From Andrena cerasifolii (taxonomy: Eukaryota > Arthropoda > Insecta > Hymenoptera > Andrenidae), in assembly GCF_050908995.1 (NCBI RefSeq), contig NC_135118.1:14579501-14643500 (forward strand): a DNA stretch of 64,000 bases. The letters are read 5' to 3'. The notes beneath the pieces were generated by a model. It did no database searches. It worked only from the letters and a program-made list of their open reading frames with translations, and had not been told where the DNA came from. Position numbers and translations under genes: made by a program. Positions 1 to 10,844 of this stretch are shown in pieces (the first letter of the stretch is position 1; each line of letters starts with the position of its first letter).

Positions 1-1829
1 ACAGGGCTTAGAAGCGATATAGCGAAAGATAGAAGGATTCTTAATCGACCTGTTATTTTTATATAAATCGCCGAGGAAGGGTAGCAAGTGTATGCCCATT
101 TTAGAGATAATTTGCGTAACTACTTCTCCAAGTGGAATAAAATAAATTTCCTACGCTCAGATTCTCTGTTCAATCTAGGCACAACTAACTTATTACAGTC
201 AACCCTCCCGCAACGCGATTAACTCGTACCGCGTTATAAGAAACTCAGAATTACATAGTGCAAATGATATTAATTCGAACCGCATTATGAGAGTAGGTAC
301 CGTGTTATAGGTAGGAGGACTGTGTCGGTTTTTGCTCCGCGTTACATGGAAACCGCGTTATAAGAGGGTTTACTGTTCTAGAATATCTCTATTTTCTGAA
401 CAGATATAAATAATTCAAGGAATAAAAGTAATTTGATATGACAGAAAATGGAATTGACGAAGTTGATGCTCAAAGCTCGCAATCGCAATCGATTCACTCT
501 GATGGCGTATAAAATCTTCAAACATTTGCCGTCACTTATAATATAGTATTCCTTCGCTTTATTTTCTAACATTTTGTAATGCAGAGGCTGCGGTCGCCAT
601 TAGCGACTATTTTTTCCGTTCCATCGATAAAAAATTCAGAGGCGTCAGGGCAACTGGCTGAAATAGTAGAACTGGCTATTTAGAGGTGCTGGAACGAGTC
701 TCATAGACGATAGGGGTAGTGGTCGATCTAACAAAATAATCGTAGATGGAAACAGTCCTACGCCCCCGCGCAGCTTCAAGGAAGAAAGCAGATTTTGGTT
801 AAAAAACGAGTGGGACGTAGGTGGAGAGTACCTACGTGCAAAAGTTGGAGTGCAATTATGATGATTAATGGCTGTAAAGTTCCTCGTGATTAGATTCGTT
901 CGATTTTTCCCTGAATTTACCTACTCGTTACTTTTTTGTGAAAATCACGCCCACCAGGCGTGCAATGTAACCGAGTACACTTCCAAAGCTGACCCGTGCT
1001 CAAATAACCCGACGTTAATAATAATCCTCTCACATCTGACGGAACATTTCGTTATTCAATGGTTTCGCGTTATTTCTTCTCGTTAAACAGCATTTAATGT
1101 TTCGCACTGACTGAACGACACGCGTTTCACGAGTAACATAGTGGTGGCCGAAGGAAAGTTTATTACATCGGTATCGCTGGTCTATTCTGGGCAATCCATT
1201 TTAATTGACAATTCTTTCTAATGAGACTATCTCGAGCTTTAGTCATGGAAGTAATTAAAAGAATGCAAATAAGTGAGTTATTGGCTGGAGGAGTCGGATT
1301 TCAATAAAGAAAATATCCTATACTACTTTTAATTAGACCCTGCTAGTTTCCAGAAATAGAACCCTCGGTATTCAATGCCGGCATGCGAACGTGATCTGTC
1401 TATGAATGCGAGAGCTTTAAGCTCGCCCCAATGATGGCCATTCTCGTGCATAAAAGAAAGGAAAATCCTCGATCGCGAGGGAGGAAACTTACGGAACGAA
1501 GAAGTCCGTGGGCAGCGCTTATGAATCTCAAGTAATCCCTACCTCAGACCTCAAAGGCAAATCACCCGGTGGCGCAATATTTAGCGATATTCGGAAAGGG
1601 TGCTTCGGTTCAATAGATGCAAGGGAAATTAGTATCTCCTATTGTACCTCGGAAATTGGGTTGAGAAAGGTCATCGATGCTGATGAATAAGAATTTAAAT
1701 TTCATTGGAATTTAATATTTAAACTTTAGCGCTACCCATTTGACAGTCTCAAATAAATTTGTAGTACTTACTATGTCTTAAAAATCTTTTTAAATAGGTA
1801 TGGTTACATTGCAAAACGATGCAATTTAA
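1..1829. other. Intergenic DNA, no gene seen
   Basis: Apart from the pogo-like MITE at 196-375 I see nothing coding here. The short open frames at 868-1086 and 1508-1690 have no flanking splice signals and no family resemblance. They could be untranslated or upstream parts of the membrane-protein gene at 5.4 kb, but nothing in the sequence shows this. Confidence 0.5.
196..375. mobile_element. Pogo/Tigger-like MITE
   Basis: The left end reads CAGTCAACCCTC and the right end, read inward on the other strand, reads CAGTAAACCCTC, giving imperfect terminal inverted repeats. Both arms carry copies of a CGCGTTATAA motif. A TA dinucleotide precedes the left end (194-195); the right flank is TT. CAGT ends with TA target sites are typical of Tc1/mariner and pogo elements. 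The 180 bp has no coding capacity, so it would be moved in trans. Confidence 0.6.
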
Positions 1830-2561
1830 GGGGATGTTCCGGTCTAGAGCCCATAAAAATAGATGATCTTTAGAAATTAATTAAAGGAAAACTACTAGGT
1901 ATAATTTAATGGGACTTTTTGCATTGTATTAAGAATGTCTTAAACTATAGAAGTGTATATATATATATTTATAATTAATCATTGCAGACGACACGGGAGA
2001 GTCGTTAAAGTCGAGGCGTCAAAAAATTCAACCAAATCTGTGGAACTTGTAGCACCTAAACCACTGGTCTAAAATCAAAAACAATACGTACCAAATTATA
2101 TTATACATTATATATTATATATATTATACAATATATATTATACAATACCATTCAAAATGACAAAAAATGACATTTTTGGAGAAAATAACGACACTTTTTG
2201 AAATCACTTTTTCCCTATATTTTCCGTCCTTTCAACTAGTTTAAAAATGACAAAGTTCAAAAATCCCACGACGTTAATGGTTTCTCCATTACACAAAAGT
2301 GTATTGTTCAAAATAAACAAGTAATAATAACTTTTCGAGATATTGGTTTCACCGATTTTAAGAGCACTGTTAAAAGCGCTTTTAAAATTTTACATAACCG
2401 CCGAATTGGCCGAGTTTTACCCACGTGTTCGCCGCTACTCAAATGCCCATAACTTCTGGAATTTTTCGAATTTCACAAAATCCTTTTAAACACGTATTCC
2501 CCAAAGGTCGAACATTCGAAAAATGAAATAAAAAAATCGATTTCTCGACCGGAACCTCCCC
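1830..2561. mobile_element. TTAA-type non-autonomous element, copy 1
   Basis: The left end GGGGATGTTCCGGTC follows TTAA (1826-1829). The right end is GACCGGAACCTCCCC followed by TCAA, a one-base decay of TTAA. The right-hand 160 bases are clearly alike to those of the element at 10211-10844, which has the same ends, so the two form one family. TTAA target sites are the mark of piggyBac transposases. An AT-rich stretch of TATA-like repeats lies at about 2098-2150. No transposase frame is present. Confidence 0.65.
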
Positions 2562-5397
2562 TCAAGGGACGTTGCGAACCGCGGTATAAATTTATTAATC
2601 GAGTGAAGAAATAAACGGGAGAACGTAGAAAGTGATTACGAACAGGGGTTAAATGCAAAAAGATTTCTTTTCCGTGCTAAATCTGTAAGAATCGACACCG
2701 ACTGCATCTCAGTGATAAGAAGCGATCGATATCACTTCCGCGACGAAAGTAAGAAGAATCTAACGGTGCATTGTATAGAGCATTCACAAGGTCCGTTATT
2801 TTCTACCAGACTCGGAAAGGTGAAGGTTGAAACAATGCGTTGAAAAAAGCATGGCTCCACCAAGTGGCCACGTACCGAGGGGCAGAAATTCAGATTTTAA
2901 CCTTAGAACACCGCCGCCCTTAATTTCCCGCTCGAGCTTCACTAAACGTTACACCAGCACTGTCAAATGAACGATTAAAAATCTCCTGGAAACAAAACCA
3001 AGGAGCTGTTCGCGGATTCAAGGAAGAAGCAACTAAAACTTTTGCCTTTATTCATTCATGAAATTTGTCGCTCGATCATGATACGGGTCCGCGAAAAGTA
3101 TGGAGCATACGTGCGTGCACGTGTGGGTTGGCCTTTGAACCGGAGCGCAGCGTAGTTAATCAACCGATGAAATTTACATATAATTTGGCGCGCCTGCACG
3201 GCGCAGTTGGAGCACGCGAATTAACCGCGGATCTTTCGTCGCATAATTATTCATTTAGGGACTCATCGCAGAGTGCTTCCACGCCGGTTACCTTCGCAGA
3301 TTGCCAGGGTGGAAATGGGATTTCTCCGATGCGACCGGCGCACCGTGACGTCATTCAAAACTCGTGGGCGTTTAACCGAAGAAGTCTGCTACTACGCGAT
3401 AAAGCACGCACTCGTGTTCGGAATTTATTTTCTCTCGTCGCGGCTTCCTGCCCGTTTCCTCGTGAAATTTTATGGACATCTCTTCTCCCGGCTGCCGACT
3501 ATATTTAGCAAGCATCTTTTTATACCCGAGGAACAATCTGTTTACAAGACTATCGTAGGCGTTTGAAACATGATAATGACGGGAGGTGCCGTGGCTATTA
3601 CGTCACGAGGGGTTTGCGCGACTTCAATCGCGGTATTGAAAAGATCTCCCTTCCTTTAGTCGTACCGAAAGGAAGCTTTGAAACCCTCCTGAACTTGAGA
3701 GTTTTGAATAATATCGATGACGCGTTTCCTAGGGTACTTGGAGATTGGGATACGAGTCTTTGAATGGTATTTTCTTTGGCGACAAATGCGAAATAAAGTT
3801 CAGGTTTTAACCGCGAGGAAAGTCGTGTGCACATCGAAATCGCGCGTACGTGCGGCTATCAAAGTGCTACTGCAGCCTGTAAAAGTAAGATTTCGTATAG
3901 CAAAATTGATCTGCACGAGTGAAGCATTGAGGGGATAGGAAATGCAACTGTAAGGGAAATAGGACCGCGCGTGGTCAGACACGAAATACGTAGTTACAGC
4001 TCTCTGTAATTTGTTCCACGCGCGGTGTATGGAAAAATTATTTAAACGAAGATCGATTGGATCTTTGACAGCTTTATCATTATATAGAAATTTAGTGATA
4101 ATTTTGTTCAAAGGTTTTTATACCTTCGGTCTAAACAGAAATTGAAGTAGCAGTCGAAATTTTCTGTCATTATGTTTTTAAACAATTTGAACGTCGTATA
4201 TGCAGTCTAACTTCGAAATGCGTAATAACAGTATCAATTATGTAATTTTAGCTTGTTCTTACAATACGTGAACTTAACTGAAAGAATGTGTGAGAGATGA
4301 AAGAAATGCAGGCGCTACGAGGCAAGCGAAATTGGCGTTTCTTCAAAATGCTACGAAAATAACTGCACTGATTTCAATGTAAACATAGAGTGCACATAAA
4401 TTAATAATAAGCTCGTTTCCTTTGAGGAAAACGTTTTTGAAAAATACTTCAAGCTTTAATCAAAGCGCCATGAAATTACGCAAAATAACGAAAATTACAT
4501 GATTCTGTAAAGTAAGGAGAGCGGTAGATTTTTGGTGCCCCCGTGGAGAGGATCGCGTGGGAGCAATCTAAATTTACATTCGCTTTCCAACTGAAATCGC
4601 TGTAATTCATGGAAGTCTATATTTTAATTAAAATCCGCTGTATCCAACCTTGAAAGTCGATGCTTCCGTGTACAGCAGTTTTCGTTTCCTCGAGGATGAA
4701 ATTATTGTTCTCTATACACGCTGACGCATGCCTTGAAAATCGTTAACCAACTACTGGAGTCATTAAAATGTCTTAGATATTTTAGAACCGTTCTTTTTAT
4801 TTGTATAAATATTCAAATATGTGGATAAAAATTATAGAATACTCAAAGTGAAAGTGAAACTGTTCATATATAGCAGGGGATCTAAAAAGAAGAATTGTTT
4901 CCTATTCGTGTGCATCCCTTTGCAATAACATATTACGAAAGCACAAGTACATACATATGTACTATTAAATGCTAACGTAGTAATCGAGAGCTCTACTCCT
5001 CATTTTTTCGCAGGTGTCACTCAATGGGATGTTTGCCAAAACAACCCCCCAAAAAGGAATCCCTTATTTCCACCCTCAATGATTGATCTGCAATTTTGAA
5101 AAAAATATATGTAGTAGAGCTAAAAAGTACCTACTACGTGCATTTTGAAGCGTTCAAATATCTTAAGTAGTTCTTGAGAAAAAAAATGGTAGAGTTTAGG
5201 TTTGTTATCCCCATAAAAATTTTACTGAAATTTCTCTCAGTGTTTGTTTAGGCAAATAGCATTATTTGGTGCACAGAAATACTAAAATTGGTGCTGGGGC
5301 TTTCCCTACGCTTACCCGGCTAGACCCTTTCTGATCAGCAGTATGAATAGTGGTCGACGAAGACTATCACTAAATAAACCTTAAATCTGTTTAAAAG
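2562..5397. other. Intergenic DNA, no gene seen
   Basis: Several open frames occur at 3.0-4.1 kb on both strands, the longest 147 codons at 3065-3508. They overlap one another, lack a family match and have no clear splice framework, so I do not call them genes. The upstream exon or exons of the gene at 5398-6632 should lie somewhere to the left, possibly here, but I could not identify them. Confidence 0.4.
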
Positions 5398-6632
5398 GTG
5401 AACACCCTACACGTGGTAGTTGGATCGTTGCTACTTGGTGCCGTGGTACTGGTAGTGGGCTTGGTGCAGCTTGCACCAGGAGCAGAAGCTGCGCAGAACT
5501 CGACCTCCCTCATCGTCGTTGGTACCAGTTTGCTAGTAGTCGGCGTATTCCTCGCGATGCTCAGGGGTTTGTGCATCAAGAAACAGAAGGCTTCTCAGCA
5601 GGATGGAACCCATCAGAGAAGCGTAACCAGCATAGACATGCTGCTGGCCCAGCATAGGTGAGGAAGAGCCCAATATTCTACCACCTCACACTCCATTATC
5701 ATCTTCTATCACTTCATATTTGAGGCATTATTACTTGAAAAATGCATGAACACTATATTATATACCTTTTGTCCCATTGTTATTATTCTAAAGCCGGGAA
5801 TCCACCGGGAAGCTAGCCTAAGCTACGCGATGTTATGATATGCCATGCAACGTTTTAAAATTTAGCTTCAAGACATTCTTATGGAACCGTTTCCACCAAA
5901 AGCTAAGCTTAAACACAGCATAGCTTAGCTTAACTTCTCGGTGGATCCCCGGCTTTAGTGCCTACCGGTGCAGTAAATAATTAAGGACCTTGCAGCAAGA
6001 GGGCTGCAGCGCAATTTTGGACAGTTTTTCAGTTATGACGTGCAATATACGTAAAAAAATTCTACATCATTTGGTGCACCCTTGATGGAAATTATTAATA
6101 TTAATATTCTAATTATACATAGAATATTTTCTTTCTAAACTTATCAACTCAGTAACTACTAAGTATTTATTGTATGAAAAAATATACTTTCCAATTAGTG
6201 TTCTCCTTTTAATGTCAAGTCGAAGCAATAATTTCAAACACTTTTTTCTAATTTACTCGAGGTTGGTGAAGATGAAGCTGCACTCCTCTCGCTTCAAGGT
6301 CCTTAATTATTATTATTATTACATAAAGAACATTTATATTTCGATATTAACTTCTATCGCTGTCATTCGAAGCATTACTTTTCAAAAAAGACACTGCGCA
6401 TGTAAAGAACGCAATATTTTTTTTCTTTTTATCATTCCATACCTAGCTGTTGCCTCCTATCGCTTGATACATTCGAAGCATGTGTTTTGAGAAAGTACAC
6501 GGCCTCTACATAAATTCCCGTTTCGCGAGCAGAGACTTCACGGTGCTGACGCCCGACGAGCTTGAAGACCTGGTCGGCCGATCGACCTCCGCCTTGGAGA
6601 GTAAAATCCGGAAACAGGGCCACAACACCTAG
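5398..6632 (+). CDS. Two-span membrane protein, 3' part, unknown family
   Basis: I do not recognise this gene. Exon A (5398-5657) opens in phase 0 after an AG at 5396-5397 and ends at a good donor (AG|GTGAGG). It encodes two long hydrophobic segments, beginning near VVVGSLLLGA and VVGTSLLVVG, separated by a short loop with an N-glycosylation motif (NST), then a basic KKQK tail. Exon B (6479-6632) can follow: acceptor CGAAG|C completes an AGC codon in phase and adds an acidic tail with TPDELEDL and ALESKIRK, ending at TAG. The same frame then stays open for 45 more codons (see findings). The first exon or exons, with the start codon, were not found. Exon A could instead end at the TGA right after its last codon. 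The two-span coding exon is fairly secure; the join is weaker. Confidence 0.5.
5791..5955. mobile_element. MITE with AAGCCGGG ends
   Basis: A 165-bp near-palindrome begins AAGCCGGGAATCCACC and ends GGTGGATCCCCGGCTT. It is flanked by TA on each side (5789-5790 and 5956-5957), as after Tc1/mariner-type insertion. The interior holds AGCTTAGCTTAA-like segments in both orientations. It lies in the intron between the two proposed exons of the membrane-protein gene. The same family forms the tandem array at 46530-47187. Confidence 0.75.
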
Positions 6633-6770
6633 GTATTGTCGGCCTCGAAGAAGGCCCAATCATCGTCCCCACCGTGCTCGAACACGCCATCATCATCGAC
6701 ATCGCCAGGAACTAGCTCATCCATTCTCTACACGCATCGTTACGACTCTCGTGAACACAGTCTGGTTTAA
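6633..6770 (+). other. Open frame downstream of TAG, possible readthrough tail
   Basis: Directly after the TAG at 6630-6632 the same frame stays open for 45 codons to TAA at 6768-6770. It is rich in serine, threonine and proline and ends with SREHSLV. The composition looks like a disordered protein tail rather than random UTR. CpG-rich DNA has few chance stops, so the openness alone is weak evidence, and a second frame across the same stretch is also open for part of it. Confidence 0.25.
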
Positions 6771-9700
6771 ACGCCGGCGCACCGTCAGCCTCGTTTTTTA
6801 GAGAAACACGAAGGACAAGAGTAAGAGGCGAGAGACCATGAGTCTCGACTGTTGGCGCACGCGGCAGCAGCAGATTTCTTTGCTCGAAGATTGCACGCCT
6901 GCCTGTTAGCTTGGCGCAAGCCGGTATCCTCAAGGCGATCGAGTGGAAATGTCACGGGGGTTAGAGGAGGACAGCGTTGCTCTTTCAGTTGCTAAGCACT
7001 CGGGCAATCGAATTGCCTTCAAACAATACAAGGAGTTCTTTCGATTGATTGGCCGTTGCTTCGTCAGCTCCTGTCCAATTATCGGAGGGCGGAAGGAAGG
7101 GGGAGGAGGGTGAAAGCGTGGCATCTGATACTTGGATCGTTCGAGGGAGGAAGAGGACTAGTGCTACGTAAATCGGAGGAGACCCGACGAAATCGATGAA
7201 GCGAATTGTCCAGCGTGAACGGACCGTACTCGAGACTTGTGGAATAATCTTTTCCTCGTGAATCGATCGTACCGATCGGAGTGCTTGCGTACCCGAACGA
7301 CTTGGGCCCAGAGTTGGCGGGAAGTAGGAACGAACGGCGAGCGGGATGCGACGTTCAAGTCGCGTAAAGTGAGGAAAAAGGGACCTAATTACCGATTAAT
7401 CGGCTGCCTTCCTTTAAATCATCCAACTCTCGATTCACTTCAGGATCATCTTTCGTTGCGCACGCACACGCGCCGGTTTTCTTTCCGTTCCGGAGCAACG
7501 GATTCACGCTGTAACGAACAGTATCGCGCCGGAACTTGGAGCCGCGAGAGACGCTACCCTAAGCACCGGCGAATCAGGCGATTTAATCCCGCCGCGAGAG
7601 CGGGCCGTGCACGCGACCTTACGTTCTGCTCTTACACCTCAGTATTTGCGCTGCTTAAAATAGGGACACAGCATCGCTTCGAGATCGAGAGAGTCCACCC
7701 TCGCGGAAAGGGGGCGCGCCGCCCCCCTCCCCCCCCCCCCGCCCCCTCGTTTTCGTCGCGGCGCGGGCAATTTAAAAAGGACGCGAGGCGAACGGAAATG
7801 TTTGCCGTCGGAGCGTCCACGTTGCCCGCTCCTCGCGTGGATCTCGTCGCGTCGGGGGGATCAAAGGGAGGGCACCGAGAGGCGAACCGATTCGTCAGGG
7901 ACGCCCCGAAGGCTGCTTCACGGCTAACGATCATCCGAGACCCTTTTCGATTGTTCGAATGCGCCCGTTTATCACGAGAGACCAAAAAAGCAATTTCGTT
8001 CGAGACTTCATTGTGTTCAAATCGCCAAGATACAAGTCTGACGCACGTTTTACCCTTTAACGTAAAATAGGGGCGACCGAGGAGAACAAAAAAAAAAAAA
8101 AAGAAAAGCGGGGGGGAGGAAAAAATATATACGAAAACGAAGATCGTATGGTGTAAAGTTTTTTGTATGGAATCTAGATTATTACGGTACACCGATTACG
8201 TCGTCGTAGTCACCCGAAGGGAGATATTCGTGATGCTTGATAAACGCGCTCGAAAAACGATCAAGCGAGCCCCGTGTAGCTTGGAGCGGCCTTGTCACAG
8301 TCAAAAGACACCCTATGGATGTTCGCAGGATATTTTTAGTCGGGCCTTCGGCCTCGGTCACTTGCTGATAAATACATTTAAGCAAACACTCTCACAACTA
8401 GGTATCTATCACCGCATGATGTACTCGCACACATATCTCCGAAGTGTTAAATAGTAGCTGTACCAAAGATAGAACGAAGACGAGAAAGAAAGGACTTCTA
8501 ACGGGGACGTGCTCGTGCTCGAGAGCCGACGGCTTCAAATGGGGGATGGAGGGGGTGAGTGTCGTTTTACACAGTGGAAAGATTCAGTATGGGAGACTCT
8601 TTCATTGAGCCGCCATCAACGGCGGCGACAAACTCATCGATTATTGGTAATCCCGAAAAAGTTTCGTGTCCCCGCTCGCGACCACTAACCCAGCACGGTT
8701 CCTTTGCCACCCCGTCGTCTGACCCCTACGGAAAGGCACACGAGACGACTGACTACTTAGAGCACTCAACAATTTCCCATCCCCCAGCCCTTCGATATCG
8801 TCGAACGAGTTCCTGCAAAATTACCACGGTGAACGTTCTGTCAATACTGTGCTCGATGGGGTACGATTGAAATGGGGAGAGGGGTGTGTTTAACGGGAGT
8901 GCGTCTGGGTAGATTAAAACGGGACGCCGAAACGTTCGTGAACGTCCGAAGGTAGCGAGTCTGGCGAGCGGCGAGATATTTAATGGAATATTTTTATGAT
9001 CCGAGCGAGATTAATTAAGAAGCGCAGCCGAGCTGGGAGGTTTTGCGGGGCGCGTGGATGCGCGCATCTTTTTGATCTGTCGGCGGTTTAATGAGCGTCT
9101 AGGTACCAGATATAGAGCGCTATAACTGTGCTTAGGCTGACGATTTACGTTGATTTATCGTACCACTGACTCGTTTATTTTTCTCGACACCAAGTGTGCA
9201 GATTTTCGGGCACCTTTCGAGCGGAAGATTCTTCCCGTGGTTCGTCGTGTACCAAAGATTTTTCGTCGCGCAACGATACGCCGTTATCACAAGGGAGGCC
9301 ATAGGTGCGAGTGTAAATGTGATTAAATCAACGTGATTTCGAGGAGGGGACGGAACACCGTGCGGCACGACGGTGTTCCTTTCTGCTCCGCCTACGGTTA
9401 AAGGAACATTTCGTGGCTGTTATTGATCGCGCGATGCCGACGGCGTGGCGTTCGGGAGCTCGAGGGTGGAACTCGGGGATTCGAACGCGCCGCGGTAGAT
9501 CGGCGGGGCCACGGACGCTGAAACATATACCAGGAGAGATGAATATTATAATAATGTGCTTCATATTACGAAACATAAATCGATGTTTAGGCTTAGCTCC
9601 GTAAGATGTTAAGGCTGCCCGTTCGTGTGTCAACGGCGAAGGGGGCACGGGACGAGGCTCTCGACGGGGGGATTAAAGATTGACGAATCCGAGAATGATT

Positions 9701-10210
9701 GCTCGATGAAGATCACCGTACCGATCCCCGAAAGGCTGTTAGAATCATATTGCATTTCCGACCTCATGGGTAATAGGGGATAGTTCATGTAAGATTCATT
9801 GGGTTCGCGCTACGCGTCCAGTCGACACAAAGTTGTTGTCAATAAATTGGTACGATATTAGACAAAGCACTTTTAATGGTTGGCGCAGCTTTTCTGTATA
9901 CAAGTCAATGGGGATACTTTGTTTAAAGCATTAGAAAATTATGCAGACGAAATTTGACTATGACTAGCCAATAAGTTATTAAAATTTGAATGTCTGGTGG
10001 TTGAATTGTTTTTAATCTTCTATTACAAAATGAATATTTATCGTCGGTTCGTCTTAGTTAGTACGATGGCTCTTGCGCAACGAACGCTTAAAAAAGGGCC
10101 ACTGCAGTAATTTTAATCAAGACACGAGCTTGCATAAAAATTCTTCGTCATTTGGTGGAATCTGGAAATGCGCATTCACATTCACAAATTTTCGTAAATA
10201 TAACGATTAA
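6771..10210. other. CpG-rich stretch, no gene seen
   Basis: This region is clearly richer in G+C and CpG than its surroundings up to about 9.7 kb. It contains a run of 12 C (7729-7740) within a C-rich tract, and an A-run near 8090-8103. Long open frames such as 7237-8070 (277 codons) occur, but an antisense frame of similar length overlaps them, as expected in CpG-rich DNA. It could be 3' UTR of the gene at 5.4 kb, or a promoter or 5' exon region of a gene outside the window. Confidence 0.45.
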
Positions 10211-10844
10211 GGGGACCGTCCGGTCAAAACGCTCGAAAAATAGGTGATCTTTAGGATTTTATTTTCGAAAGGTATACAACTTGCAGTGAAGAAGACTTTA
10301 TGGTCTTTCTTTATTCGTTCTTCAAGGATATACAAACTTTTTTTTTCGTTTTCCTATAATAGTTGTTAAATCACTGCTGCAGCAAAAGGAGCGTAAACGG
10401 TAGACAGTAGAACTCGACGTAGGATTGTCTGAAATAAAAAAACCAAAGATATTCTTGTAGATTATGTCAATCACTATCGCAGCAACCCTTAAGAAGGCAA
10501 ATAAAGCAAAATGGCGATGCTTGGTCTGGGTTAAAAATGTTAATGACGAAGAACTAGACCTCTAAAATTCAGGGTCAATGGGTGATGCGATAGTGAATTC
10601 AATTACAAAGAAAATGCCAGCAAGTTTTTTGGGATCGGTTAATAATTTCTTTTGTTATGCTGTCTACTTACCGTTCGGAAAAATCTGAGCTGAGTGGCCG
10701 GGTTGTATCCACGCATTTGCCGCTACTCAAATGTCTATGACTTAGGGAATTTTACGAATTTCAAAAAATCCTTTTAAACACGTATCCTTAAAAGGTTGAG
10801 CATTCGATAAATGAGAAAAATTGATTTTAGACCGGACGGTCCCC
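10211..10844. mobile_element. TTAA-type non-autonomous element, copy 2
   Basis: The ends are GGGGACCGTCCGGTC and its exact inverse GACCGGACGGTCCCC, flanked on both sides by TTAA (10207-10210 and 10845-10848). This is a clean piggyBac-type target duplication with perfect 15-bp terminal repeats. The right half matches the element at 1830-2561. There is no transposase frame. The intact ends suggest it is younger than copy 1. Confidence 0.8.

Noticed and set aside
3065..3508. 147-codon open frame
   Set aside because: Two overlapping frames are open in the same place, the protein has mixed composition without motifs, and there is no splice framework.
7237..8070. 277-codon open frame on the plus strand
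   Set aside because: It lies in CpG-rich DNA where stops are rare, is overlapped by a 186-codon antisense frame, crosses a C12 run, and shows no domain or splice support.
9465..9520. tRNA-like B-box sequence (GTTCGAATC on the minus strand)
   Set aside because: The flanking bases do not pair as a T-arm stem, and no A box, anticodon arm or acceptor stem is found at proper spacing.
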